A program made the translations under genes and the position numbers. Below, piece after piece: positions 17,864-26,795 of a stretch of 64,000 nucleotides of DNA. Source of the stretch: Hoeflea sp. YIM 152468. GTDB lineage: Bacteria > Pseudomonadota > Alphaproteobacteria > Rhizobiales > Rhizobiaceae. The stretch lies in assembly GCF_029210485.1 (NCBI RefSeq), contig NZ_JARGET010000021.1, positions 124,001-188,000 of the forward strand, written 5' to 3'. Within the stretch, counting starts at the first letter, position 1, and each line of letters begins with the position of its first letter. The notes beneath the pieces were generated by a model. It was not told where the DNA came from, did no database searches, and worked only from the letters and a program-made list of their open reading frames with translations.

Positions 17864-18517
17864 ATGGCTTACGCCGCTTATGTCTTTGACGCCTATGGCA
17901 CATTGTTCGACGTGCATGCCGCGGTACGCCGTCACGCCGATGCGGTCGGACCCGAGGGGCAGCAGCTTTCGGAACTCTGGCGCAGCAAGCAGCTTGAATA
18001 TTCCTGGACCCGTGCCCTGATGGGGCAATGGCGTGATTTCTGGGCCTTGACCGAAGAGGCGCTTGACCACGCATTCGAGCGGGTGCCGAGTGCTGACAAG
18101 AGCCAGCGGGCAAACCTTCTCGACGCCTATTTCAAACTGGATTGCTACCCGGAAGTGCCTGCCGTGCTCAAGGCCCTGAAGGCGACCGGGGCGCGGGTGG
18201 CGATCCTCTCCAACGGATCGGTCGCCATGCTTGACTCGGCGGTCAGGAATGCAGCGCTCGACAGCGTGATTGACGATGTTTTTTCCGTCGATTCGCTGCA
18301 AACATTCAAGACCGATCCGGCCGTCTATGACCTGGTCACCACCCGTTACCGGCTCTATCCCGACGCGGTCTCGTTTCAGTCGTCCAACCGCTGGGATGTG
18401 GCGGGAGCGACGAAGTTCGGCTTCCGCACGATCTGGATCAACCGCGCCCGCATGCCCGACGAGTACAGTGACCTGTCTCCGTCGCTGATCTTGCCGGATC
18501 TCAACGGGGTGGCATAG
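17864..18517 (+). CDS. Type II haloacid dehalogenase (HAD superfamily)
   Basis: A 217-residue HAD enzyme of the (S)-2-haloacid dehalogenase type. The nucleophile is D9 in YVFDAYGTLFDV. The second motif is AILSNGSVAML and the fourth region is VSFQSSNRWDVAGATKFGF with SSN and WD as in L-2-haloacid dehalogenases. Motif III has K in LQTFKTDPAVYDLV where the family usually has YKP. It hydrolyses short 2-halo acids by family inference. It is divergent from ilvE with a 282-bp gap in which I see no clear signal. Confidence 0.9.
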   Translation: MAYAAYVFDAYGTLFDVHAAVRRHADAVGPEGQQLSELWRSKQLEYSWTRALMGQWRDFWALTEEALDHAFERVPSADKSQRANLLDAYFKLDCYPEVPAVLKALKATGARVAILSNGSVAMLDSAVRNAALDSVIDDVFSVDSLQTFKTDPAVYDLVTTRYRLYPDAVSFQSSNRWDVAGATKFGFRTIWINRARMPDEYSDLSPSLILPDLNGVA

Positions 18518-18579
18518 GCAGGCACGCAGGTCTGCTGTTCACGCCAGCTTCACAGTTAAGTCATTGTAAAATGGGTCAC

Positions 18580-18597
18580 TGTGGCAAGTTAGCCACA
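18580..18597. promoter_or_regulatory. Inverted repeat ahead of the L,D-transpeptidase gene
   Basis: TGTGGC-AAGTTA-GCCACA is a perfect 6-bp inverted repeat with a six-base spacer, 127 bp before the transpeptidase start and about 60 bp after the haloacid dehalogenase stop. It could be an operator or a weak hairpin; there is no T run. Confidence 0.3.
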
Positions 18598-18724
18598 AGC
18601 TCGGCGTAGGATAGTCGCATTCGGAACCCAATTGTGTCCATGCGCGTTGAGTCGGGTCGGGGGAACTTCCGGCCAGATATCGATGACGGTATCTATTCCA
18701 TCAGACTTGAGGACCCTCCGCGAC

Positions 18725-19495
18725 ATGACCGGAATCAAACACAAGGACTTCGCCATCGACGGCGCAGCGGCAAGCGGCAAGAAGTTCGGCACGCTCTCCC
18801 GCCGTCACTTTCTCGCTCTCGGCGGCGCAGCCACGGCGACATTGGCTGGATGCGCCGGGCCCCAGACCACCGAGCAATTTGCGGCTGACACCGCGCCGGT
18901 CTACCGTGCATCGGACAATCGCCGCAGCGGACTGGCGCGCACTTCGCCGCTCTATGACGGAATGTATGGGCCGAAGCTTGACGAGCCGTTTCCGCTGCCT
19001 GCCATTCCCTACTACGAAATCGACCCGGCCTATCTCCGCCAGGAGGTCGCTGACCCGACCGGCGAACGCCCCGGAACCATTGTCGTTGACACCTCTCAGC
19101 GCTTTCTGTTTCTGGTCCGTGAGAACGGCCGGGCCATGCGCTATGGCGTCGGCATCGGCCGCGACGGATTTTCCTGGTCCGGCCGCGCGGTGGTGCAATG
19201 GAAGCAGAAATGGCCAAAGTGGACTCCGCCGGCCGAAATGATTGCACGCCAGCCGGAACTCGAGCGCTGGTCTGCGGACAATGGCGGCATGCCTCCCGGG
19301 CTTGACAATCCTCTGGGCGCCCGTGCGCTCTACATATTCCAGAATGGCGAAGACACGCTCTACCGCCTGCATGGCAGCCCCGAATACAAATCCATCGGCA
19401 AGGCTGTCTCCTCGGGCTGCGTCCGCTTGCTGAACCAGGATATCTGCGACCTGTATGACCGGGTTCCGACCCGCTCGCCGATCCTGGTGATTTGA
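18725..19495 (+). CDS. L,D-transpeptidase (YkuD domain), Tat-type lipoprotein
   Basis: A 256-residue cell-wall enzyme. Residues 25-30 SRRHFL form a twin-arginine signal and residues 40-43 LAGC a lipobox with C43, so a lipid-anchored Tat substrate is likely. The YkuD domain covers about residues 105-256; the catalytic motif is HGSPEYKSIGKAVSSGCVRL with the active cysteine near 231. Such enzymes form 3-3 crosslinks or attach proteins to peptidoglycan. ATG at 18725 is chosen because it places the signal near the N terminus. An M23 peptidase lipoprotein follows. Confidence 0.92.
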   Translation: MTGIKHKDFAIDGAAASGKKFGTLSRRHFLALGGAATATLAGCAGPQTTEQFAADTAPVYRASDNRRSGLARTSPLYDGMYGPKLDEPFPLPAIPYYEIDPAYLRQEVADPTGERPGTIVVDTSQRFLFLVRENGRAMRYGVGIGRDGFSWSGRAVVQWKQKWPKWTPPAEMIARQPELERWSADNGGMPPGLDNPLGARALYIFQNGEDTLYRLHGSPEYKSIGKAVSSGCVRLLNQDICDLYDRVPTRSPILVI

Positions 19496-19609
19496 CCCGG
19501 CAGCGGCCCGTGTCCGCTTGAGGCTGTTTGGTATTGTGTGCTACGAGCAGCCAAGGGGGCTGGAAGTCCGGGTCAGCAAATCCGGGCTGTGCTGGCCGCA
19601 GGGGCACAG

Positions 19610-20233
19610 ATGAAACCAACCCAGCGCTTGATTGCAACTCTGGCCGGCCTGGCGCCTTTGCTGCTGGCGTCGGGGTGCGTGCCGCAGGATCACGGCTGGG
19701 CGTCCGTCTACAAACCGGCCCAGTCAATGAAGATCCGGGTGCTAATGCCGGCCGAAGCCCCGTCGATTTCGCAGCAATTCCTGTTCACCACCAATGACGC
19801 CAAACACATCGGCATCGACGTGATCGGAAAGGCTGGAGATCCGGTGATAGCCGCCGCCGATGGTCACGTTACCGGTTCCTTCTCCGAGCCTGCCTATGGC
19901 AATCGCGTTGAGATCACCCATGGGCCGGATGCAAATGGCAAACGCTCGGTAACTGTCTACAAGCACTTGCAGCAGCGGCTTGTGAACACGGGTGATGGTG
20001 TGGTGCGTGGTCAGCAGGTTGGCCTGCTCGGGACCACCGGAATGCTTGGCGGTGGACATCCGCATCTGCATTTCGAACTCTTCCGCGGCGCCGGAGCGGT
20101 CGGGAAAACCCCGTCCGATCCACACCTCTATTGGGCCAATGGGATCGGACAGGTGACATGCTTTGATCCGGCCAGGATCTATGACAACACGGTGTTCACC
20201 ATCACCTATCCCGTCCGCTGTCGCGGCATCTGA
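19610..20233 (+). CDS. M23 family metallopeptidase lipoprotein
   Basis: A 207-residue periplasmic LytM-type protein. The lipobox LASGC places the lipidated cysteine at residue 23. The peptidase core holds the zinc ligands in NDAKHIGIDVIGKAGDPV (H and D) and GGGHPHLHFELF (HxH), so the active site looks complete. It probably cleaves peptidoglycan crosslinks. It follows the L,D-transpeptidase gene on the same strand with a 114-bp gap, so the two lipoproteins may act in the same remodelling step. Confidence 0.9.
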   Translation: MKPTQRLIATLAGLAPLLLASGCVPQDHGWASVYKPAQSMKIRVLMPAEAPSISQQFLFTTNDAKHIGIDVIGKAGDPVIAAADGHVTGSFSEPAYGNRVEITHGPDANGKRSVTVYKHLQQRLVNTGDGVVRGQQVGLLGTTGMLGGGHPHLHFELFRGAGAVGKTPSDPHLYWANGIGQVTCFDPARIYDNTVFTITYPVRCRGI

Positions 20234-20323
20234 CAGGTGTGCCGACGCCGGCGGCCCCGGGGCGCAGTGGCCCTGTTGTCTTGATCAGCCGACTGTGGAC
20301 TCGTGGGATATTCCTGCCGAGGA

Positions 20324-21916
20324 TCAAAAGCCCTTCTTCAGCGATCCCAGAATGCCGCGCACCAGAGCCCGGCCCAGTGAGGTGGCTGCAGACCGCGCCA
20401 CCGATTTGATCACCGCTTCGGTTACGGTCTGGCGTTGATAGCCCGGCCGTGACCGGCTCGACCTCTTTCTGCGCCGCGACGACTTGCTGCGACCCCGGTC
20501 ATCCTCGTCGTCATCATCGCCATAGCCGGGCAGGGTCCAGCGGCGGCTTTCCGGCCGCTCCTCTTCCTTCTCCTCCTCGCGGTCGCGTTCCTGCTCTTCT
20601 GCCTTGGCAGCCTCGGCGGCCCGCCGCTGCAGCATTTCAAAGGCGCTGTCGCGATCAAGATCGGTATCATACTGCCCGGCCACGGGGCTGACCGCCATCA
20701 CCTTCGCCCGTTCGGGTTCGGTGATCGGGCCGAGCCGCGACGACGGCGGGCGGATCAATGTGCGCTCGACCATCGATGGCACACCCTTGGCGCCCAGCGT
20801 CGAGACCAGCGCCTCGCCGACGCCGAGTTGCGTGATCGCTTCGAAACAATCGAAAGCCGGGTTTGGTCGGAAGGTTTCGGCAGCCACTTTCACTGCCTTC
20901 TGCTCTCGCGGTGTATAGGCTCTGAGCGCGTGCTGGATCCGGTTGCCAAGCTGTGACAGGACGGTTTCCGGCACATCCAGCGGGTTCTGGGTGACAAAAA
21001 AGACGCCGATGCCTTTCGAGCGGATCAGCCGGACCACCTGCTCGACCCTGTCGACAAGAACTTTGGGCGCTTCGTCAAAAAGCAGATGTGCCTCGTCGAA
21101 AAAGAACACCAGGCGCGGCTTGTCGGCATCGCCGACCTCCGGAAGTTCCTCAAACAGCTCAGACAACAGCCACAGCAGGAAGGTGGCGTAAAGCCGCGGG
21201 TTCATCATCAGCTTGTCGGCAGCCAGCACGGAAATCGCGCCGCGCCCGTCATTTGTGGTGCGCATGATGTCGGCGATCTTGAGTGCAGGTTCGCCAAAGA
21301 AGTTTTCCGCACCCTGCTGCTCAAGCACCAGCAACCCGCGCTGGATGGTGGACAGCGACTGCTTGGTGATGTTGCCATACATGGCGGAAAGTTTCTCGGT
21401 TTCGCCAGCCATATAAGAGAGCAGCGAGCGCAGATCCTTCATGTCGAGAAGCGGCAGACCGTTTTCGTCGGCCAGCTTGAAAGCGATGTTGAGAACGCCT
21501 TCCTGGGCCTCCGACATGTCCATCAGCCGCGCCAGCAGCAGCGGCCCCATCTCCGAAATGGTGGTGCGGACCCGGTGACCCTTGTCGCCGAACAGATCCC
21601 AGAAGATCACCGGAAATTCCTGGTATTCATAGGGATCGAGACCGATTGTCCTGGCGCGCTTTTCCAAGAAATCCTTGTGTTCGCCGATCGCGGCGATGCC
21701 AGACAAGTCGCCTTTGACATCGGCGCAAAACACCGGCACGCCGGCATTGGAAAAGCTTTCGGCCAGGATCTGCAGCGTCACGGTCTTGCCGGTGCCGGTG
21801 GCGCCGGTGATCAACCCGTGGCGGTTGGCGTAGCCAAGATCGAGATACTCGCCCTTGTTGATGCTGTCGTCGGGATTGCGGCTGGTGCCGAGATAGAGTT
21901 TGCCGTCTTCGATCAT
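20324..21916 (-). CDS. HerA-like helicase/ATPase, DUF853 family
   Basis: A 530-residue ATPase of the DUF853 (YjgR) family. Walker A is GATGTGKT near residue 38 and Walker B is LVFFFDEAHLLFDEA. The C-terminal 110 residues hold an acidic run (DREEEKEEERPE), a DDDDEDD patch, then an Arg/Ser-rich stretch and a helical end (GRALVRGILGSLKKGF). Function is not established; HerA relatives are hexameric DNA translocases. I use the start at MIEDGKLYLG because homologues begin there; GTG at 21958 or ATG at 22036 are possible. Confidence 0.87.
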   Translation of the reverse strand: MIEDGKLYLGTSRNPDDSINKGEYLDLGYANRHGLITGATGTGKTVTLQILAESFSNAGVPVFCADVKGDLSGIAAIGEHKDFLEKRARTIGLDPYEYQEFPVIFWDLFGDKGHRVRTTISEMGPLLLARLMDMSEAQEGVLNIAFKLADENGLPLLDMKDLRSLLSYMAGETEKLSAMYGNITKQSLSTIQRGLLVLEQQGAENFFGEPALKIADIMRTTNDGRGAISVLAADKLMMNPRLYATFLLWLLSELFEELPEVGDADKPRLVFFFDEAHLLFDEAPKVLVDRVEQVVRLIRSKGIGVFFVTQNPLDVPETVLSQLGNRIQHALRAYTPREQKAVKVAAETFRPNPAFDCFEAITQLGVGEALVSTLGAKGVPSMVERTLIRPPSSRLGPITEPERAKVMAVSPVAGQYDTDLDRDSAFEMLQRRAAEAAKAEEQERDREEEKEEERPESRRWTLPGYGDDDDEDDRGRSKSSRRRKRSSRSRPGYQRQTVTEAVIKSVARSAATSLGRALVRGILGSLKKGF

Positions 21917-22184
21917 GGCGTCCTCGTGCTGCGCCAGTTTTGGCGAAAGGGCGTTCACATGCGCACCGCGCAGGCATCGTCGTGCACTTATAGGCAAGCT
22001 ATCGGGTCTGAACAATGCTTGTTGCTTTGACGACATTGGTTAATTGGGGCACAGCGCAGACTTGGGAGTGCTTGCTTGCCTGGCTTGAAAAGGCTGATCG
22101 CAGAGGGCACCCGCTATAAAAACCTCTTGGCGGCGGGCGTGATTTTCTGGCATGAGAATGACTGTTACACGCAAGGGGATGGCG

Positions 22185-23039
22185 ATGCGCACTGTCTATG
22201 TCAACGGAAACTACGTGCCGGAGAACGAGGCCAAGGTCTCGGTCTTTGACCGCGGGTTCCTGTTTGGTGATGGGATTTACGAGGTCGCCTCGGTGCTCGG
22301 CGGCAAGCTGATCGATTTTTCAGCCCATATCGCACGGCTGCACCGTTCGGCAGGCGAGCTGGGCATGCGCATTGATGTCAGCGACGATGAGGTGCTTGCC
22401 ATTCACCGCGAGCTTGTCAGCCGCAATGGTGTGGAGGAAGGTGTCGTCTATCTGCAAATGACCCGTGGCGCCACCGACCGGGATTTTGCGTTCGACACCG
22501 ACAAGCTGACCCCGACACTGGTGCTGTTTACCCAGTCCCGTGCGCTGATCGAAACGGCTACATCCAGGAACGGCATGAAGATCGTCTCGATCCCGGATCT
22601 GCGCTGGGGCCGCTGCGACATCAAGACGGTGCAACTGCTCTACCCCTCGCTGGCCAAGATGGAAGCCAAGGCGCGCGGGGCCGATGATGCGTGGTTGGTG
22701 CGCGATGGCGTTGTCACCGAAGGCACCTCCAACAATGCCTTCATTGTCACCCGCCAGGGCGCGATCGTCACGCGGCCCCTGTCTCATTCGATCCTGCCGG
22801 GCATTACCCGCGCGGCGTTGATGGCCTATGCGGAAGCCAACGGCACGAAGATCGAGGAGCGCGAGTTCACCATCGAGGAAGCCAGGAACGCCGCAGAGGC
22901 ATTCATTACCTCGGCCTCCGTCTTTGTCGGACCGGTGATCTCGATTGACGGCGTGGACCTGTCGGGCGGCAAGCCCGGGCCGGTTACGCAAAGCTTGCGC
23001 AAGATCTATATCGAGGAAAGCCTCAAGCGTGCCGTTTGA
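22185..23039 (+). CDS. dat: D-amino-acid transaminase
   Basis: A 284-residue class IV PLP aminotransferase, the usual length for D-alanine transaminase, which supplies D-glutamate for cell walls from D-alanine. The PLP lysine is K147 in RCDIKTVQLLYPSL. Other marks are FDRGFLFGDGIYEV near residue 21 and TEGTSNNAFIV in the phosphate cup. ATG at 22185 sits 7-8 bases from AAGGGG; ATG at 22179 is too close to that site. A TATAAA at 22115-22120 may be the -10 element, without a clear -35. Confidence 0.92.
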   Translation: MRTVYVNGNYVPENEAKVSVFDRGFLFGDGIYEVASVLGGKLIDFSAHIARLHRSAGELGMRIDVSDDEVLAIHRELVSRNGVEEGVVYLQMTRGATDRDFAFDTDKLTPTLVLFTQSRALIETATSRNGMKIVSIPDLRWGRCDIKTVQLLYPSLAKMEAKARGADDAWLVRDGVVTEGTSNNAFIVTRQGAIVTRPLSHSILPGITRAALMAYAEANGTKIEEREFTIEEARNAAEAFITSASVFVGPVISIDGVDLSGGKPGPVTQSLRKIYIEESLKRAV

Positions 23040-23093
23040 CCAGGGTTGCCATCACCAGCTACCGGGCCGCCGGGACCCGGTAACTGGCAGAAG

Positions 23094-23882
23094 TCATACC
23101 GATTTTATCGCGCCGCCGTCGCAGCGGATCATCGATCCGTTGATGTAGCTCGCCCGCTCACTGACGAGAAACGCCGCCGTTGCCCCGAATTCATCGACCG
23201 CGCCATAGCGGCCGACCGGGATCTGCGCCTGGGCAGCCTTGGCAATCGCTGCCACATCCTTGCCGGAGCGTTCTGCATTGTTGGCGTCGAGCTCCTGAAG
23301 CCGGGCGGTATTGATCCGTCCGGGCAGCAGCATGTTGAACGTAACGCCATCGCCGGCGGTCTCGTTGGCCATGGATTTCGACCAGCCGACCAGTGTTGCC
23401 CGCAAGGCATTGGAGAGCCCCAGATTGGGAATCGGCTGGATCACCCCGGACGAGGCCACGGTCAACACCCGTCCCCAACCCTGCTCGCGCATTGCCGGCA
23501 GGAACCGCGCGGTGATGTCCATCACGCTCATCACCATGATTTCGAACTGGCGCCGAACCACCGACAGGTCGGCCTCACTCATCGATCCTGGCGGCGGACC
23601 GCCGGTGTTGTTGACCAGAATGTCGAGGCGGCCGAATTCGGCCTTTACCGCCTCCTCGAGCAGGTGCGGCGTGCCCTGGTCCGAAAGGTCGGAGGTCACG
23701 AAGCTGGCCTTTCCCGCACCGCGCTCATTTATGGCCTTGACGGCGGCTTCCAGTCGCCCGCCATCGCGTCCTGTGATCAGCACGTTGGCGCCTTCGGCCG
23801 CCAGCGCTTCGGCAATGCCAAGCCCCAATCCGCGCGACGACGCCAGCACCAAGGCCTGTTTTCCTGTCAATCCGAGATCCAT
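23094..23882 (-). CDS. Short-chain dehydrogenase/reductase lacking the usual YxxxK
   Basis: A 262-residue Rossmann-fold SDR. The nucleotide loop is ASSRGLGLGIA and the NNTGGPPPG segment follows. At the usual catalytic position the sequence reads ASSGVIQPIPNLGLSNALRATLVGWSK: the expected tyrosine is replaced by Leu and the lysine position by Arg, while a serine is kept. A recognised branch of FabG-like SDRs has this SNALR pattern, so it is not a sequencing error. Substrate and even redox activity are uncertain. It converges with the D-amino-acid transaminase gene. Confidence 0.9.
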   Translation of the reverse strand: MDLGLTGKQALVLASSRGLGLGIAEALAAEGANVLITGRDGGRLEAAVKAINERGAGKASFVTSDLSDQGTPHLLEEAVKAEFGRLDILVNNTGGPPPGSMSEADLSVVRRQFEIMVMSVMDITARFLPAMREQGWGRVLTVASSGVIQPIPNLGLSNALRATLVGWSKSMANETAGDGVTFNMLLPGRINTARLQELDANNAERSGKDVAAIAKAAQAQIPVGRYGAVDEFGATAAFLVSERASYINGSMIRCDGGAIKSV

Positions 23883-24004
23883 GAAGTCTTTCCCTGTCTG
23901 CCTGTTGCCTGCTAAAGGCTTGCGGTATCAGTTGCCGCCCGCTGCCGAAAGGTCAACCCCGCAAGCCGGAGAAGCAGGCGGCCTCATCAAGGGAGAGTCC
24001 CAGC

Positions 24005-25042
24005 GTGGTCGAAATTACTATTCCGAAGCCCGATGATTGGCATCTGCATTTGCGCGACGGCGCCATGCTCGAAGGCGTGCTGCCCTATAGCGCGCGGCAC
24101 TTCGCCCGCGCCATCATCATGCCCAACCTGATGCCGCCGGTGGTGACAGGTGCCGATGCACAGGCCTATCGGGATCGCATCATGGCAGCCTTGCCAAAGG
24201 GGATGCAGTTCAAGCCCCTGATGACCTTGTATCTGACTGAAGGCACCGATGCGGCTGATGTGGCACGCGCCCATACTTCAGGTCTGGTGACGGCAGTGAA
24301 GCTCTATCCCGCCGGCGCCACCACCAATTCCAACTCCGGTGTCCGCGATCTCGCCAAGGTCATGCCGGTGCTGGAGAAGATGGCCGAGATCGGCATGCCT
24401 TTGTGCATCCACGGTGAGGTCGCCGATCCGTCGGTTGATATCTTCGACCGCGAAGCCGTCTTCATCGACACCGTGCTTGATCCGCTGCGCCGCACGCTTC
24501 CTCAGCTGAAGATGACGTTGGAGCATGTCACCACATCCAATGGCGTTGATTACGTCATGGCCGCGGATGCCAATCTCGCGGCCAGCATCACCACCCATCA
24601 TCTGATGATCAACCGCAACGCCATCCTCGCCGGCGGCATCAAGCCGCATTATTATTGCCTGCCGGTCGCCAAGCGTGAAAGCCATCGACTGGCACTGCGC
24701 AAAGCGGCGACATCGGGTGACAGCCGCTTCTTCCTCGGCACCGATTCCGCCCCGCATGTCGATCCGCTGAAGGAATGTGCCTGTGGCTGCGCCGGAATAT
24801 TTACCTCGATCAACACGCTATCCTGCCTTGCCCATGTCTTCGAAGAAGACAATGCGCTCGACAGACTGGAAAAATTTGCCGGTCTCAACGGCCCGGCCTG
24901 GTACGGATTGCCGGTCAACGGCGAGACTGTCACGCTGATCAAGCGCGACCAACCGGTGTCCTTTCCATCACGGATCGAAACCGGCGACGGCCCGGTGACG
25001 GTGTTTGATCCACGTGTTCCCATTCACTGGGAAGTTGTCTGA
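24005..25042 (+). CDS. pyrC: Dihydroorotase, type II
   Basis: A 345-residue zinc enzyme of pyrimidine synthesis, cyclising carbamoyl aspartate to dihydroorotate. H13 and H15 ([13 protein letters not shown]), the carboxylated lysine K99 ([14 protein letters not shown]), the LCIHGEV histidine, LEHVTT and GTDSAPH segments are all present, so the binuclear site is complete. The start is GTG at 24005 behind AAGGGAGAG. pyrE follows 90 bp downstream on the same strand. Confidence 0.97.
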   Translation: MVEITIPKPDDWHLHLRDGAMLEGVLPYSARHFARAIIMPNLMPPVVTGADAQAYRDRIMAALPKGMQFKPLMTLYLTEGTDAADVARAHTSGLVTAVKLYPAGATTNSNSGVRDLAKVMPVLEKMAEIGMPLCIHGEVADPSVDIFDREAVFIDTVLDPLRRTLPQLKMTLEHVTTSNGVDYVMAADANLAASITTHHLMINRNAILAGGIKPHYYCLPVAKRESHRLALRKAATSGDSRFFLGTDSAPHVDPLKECACGCAGIFTSINTLSCLAHVFEEDNALDRLEKFAGLNGPAWYGLPVNGETVTLIKRDQPVSFPSRIETGDGPVTVFDPRVPIHWEVV

Positions 25043-25132
25043 GCTGCCTTTCAACCATCGACCCGAACTGATATTCGGATCGCGAATGTTTGCTGGACCT
25101 GCTGTCCGGCCCTGACCCTGGAGACGACGCCG

Positions 25133-25831
25133 ATGTTTTCCAACACTTTTCCCGACAAGGCGAAAATGGCGGAGCTTGTCGCCAATCAGCTTCTGGAAAT
25201 CAAGGCCGTGCATTTCAATGCCGTCGAGCCCTACAAGTTTGCCTCCGGGATGATGAGTCCGGTCTATATCGATTGCCGCAAACTGATTTCCTATCCGCGC
25301 ATTCGCTCCGCAGTGATGGATTTCGCCGCTGCCACCATCCTGTCCGAAGCCGGCTTCGAGCAGTTCGATTGCATCGCCGGCGGCGAAACTGCCGGTATTC
25401 CCTTTGCAGCCTTCCTCGCCGAACGTCTCGGCCTGCCGATGATCTATGTGCGCAAGAAGCCCAAGGGCCATGGTCGCAATGCCCAGATCGAGGGCAATTT
25501 GCCCGAGGGCTCGCGCGTGCTGGTGATTGAAGACCTGACCACCGCCGGGGGCTCGATGTTCACCTTCATCGACGCCATCCGCGCTGCCGGATGCACCGTC
25601 GATCATGGCATCGCTCTGTTCTACTACGGTATCTTTGCCGAAGCCGAGCAGCGTTTTGGCAACGGCAATGTGACCTTGCATTATCTCGCCACCTGGCGTG
25701 ATGTGCTGGCCGCAGCGACGAAAAAGCAGGCTTTCGATGCAGCCACCCTGACCTCTGTCGAAGCCTTTCTCGATGCGCCGCTGGACTGGTCAGCCAGACA
25801 TGGCGGTGTCTCCGAGCTTCCGGGGCAGTGA
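25133..25831 (+). CDS. pyrE: Orotate phosphoribosyltransferase
   Basis: A 232-residue type I phosphoribosyltransferase, joining orotate to PRPP to give OMP. The PRPP loop [17 protein letters not shown] and the [15 protein letters not shown] flexible loop with its catalytic lysine are visible, as is [11 protein letters not shown] near the N terminus. With pyrC upstream it forms a two-gene pyrimidine pair; the sugar kinase gene starts 40 bp after it on the same strand. Confidence 0.96.
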   Translation: MFSNTFPDKAKMAELVANQLLEIKAVHFNAVEPYKFASGMMSPVYIDCRKLISYPRIRSAVMDFAAATILSEAGFEQFDCIAGGETAGIPFAAFLAERLGLPMIYVRKKPKGHGRNAQIEGNLPEGSRVLVIEDLTTAGGSMFTFIDAIRAAGCTVDHGIALFYYGIFAEAEQRFGNGNVTLHYLATWRDVLAAATKKQAFDAATLTSVEAFLDAPLDWSARHGGVSELPGQ

Positions 25832-25871
25832 TGACAACAGGCTGTTGTGAGCGGCCAGGGGGAGTAATCCG

Positions 25872-26795
25872 ATGATCATGTGCTGTGGTGAGGCCCTCAT
25901 CGACATGCTGCCGCGGACCACGACAGCAGGCGAAGATGCTTTCTCGCCCTATGCCGGCGGGGCGGTGTTCAACACGGCCCTGGCGCTTGGCCGGCTTGGA
26001 CTGGACACCAGCTTCTTCACCGGGCTGTCGAGCGACATGTTCGGCGATATCCTGCGCGAGGCACTGACTGCAAGTGGCGTCGATCACAGCCCGTGCGCAA
26101 CGCTTGACCTGAACACGACTCTTGCCTTCGTCCGGCTCATCAACGGTCAGGCGAGCTATGCGTTCTTCGACGAAAACACCGCAGGCCGGATGATCACCGA
26201 AGCGCATCTGCCTAAGCTCGGCGACGAGGTCGAGGCCTTGCACTTCGGCGCCATCAGCCTGATCCCGGATCCCTGCGGCGCTACCTATGAGAGCCTGATG
26301 CGGCGTGAGCATGGAGCGCGGGTGATCTCGCTCGATCCCAATATCCGTCCCGGCTTTATCTCCGACCCGGCAAAGCACCGGTCCCGCATCGACCGGATGA
26401 TCGCCATGAGTGACATCGTCAAGATGTCGGACGAGGATCTTGAATGGTTCGGTCAGCCCGACATGGCGACCGCCGCAAAGCTCTGGCTCGGGCAGGGCCC
26501 CAGCCTGGTTGTGTTCACCCGTGGTCCCGATGGCGCCATCGGCTTTACCACCGAACACACGGTGGAGGTTGAGGGCGTGGCTGTCAGGGTCGCCGATACG
26601 GTCGGCGCAGGCGACACCTTCAATGCCGGCATTCTCGCTTCGCTGAAATGGGACCATGTGCTGACCAAAAAGGCGATGAAGACATTGTCGGCCGAGGCGG
26701 TCGGCAATGCGCTGCGGCTTGGCGCCAAGGCCGCCGCCGTCACCGTCTCTCGGCCCGGCGCCAATCCGCCCTGGGCCAGTGAGATCGGCTTCTAG
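25872..26795 (+). CDS. PfkB family carbohydrate kinase, probable fructokinase
   Basis: A 307-residue ribokinase-fold sugar kinase. The PfkB signatures are GGAVFNTALALGRLG near residue 36 and the ATP/anion-hole motif VADTVGAGDTFNAGI near residue 240, with catalytic aspartate inside GAGD. Relatives act on fructose or other sugars. The convergent neighbour pgi (stops almost touch) uses fructose 6-phosphate, the product a fructokinase would make, which supports but does not prove fructose as substrate. Confidence 0.87.
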   Translation: MIMCCGEALIDMLPRTTTAGEDAFSPYAGGAVFNTALALGRLGLDTSFFTGLSSDMFGDILREALTASGVDHSPCATLDLNTTLAFVRLINGQASYAFFDENTAGRMITEAHLPKLGDEVEALHFGAISLIPDPCGATYESLMRREHGARVISLDPNIRPGFISDPAKHRSRIDRMIAMSDIVKMSDEDLEWFGQPDMATAAKLWLGQGPSLVVFTRGPDGAIGFTTEHTVEVEGVAVRVADTVGAGDTFNAGILASLKWDHVLTKKAMKTLSAEAVGNALRLGAKAAAVTVSRPGANPPWASEIGF

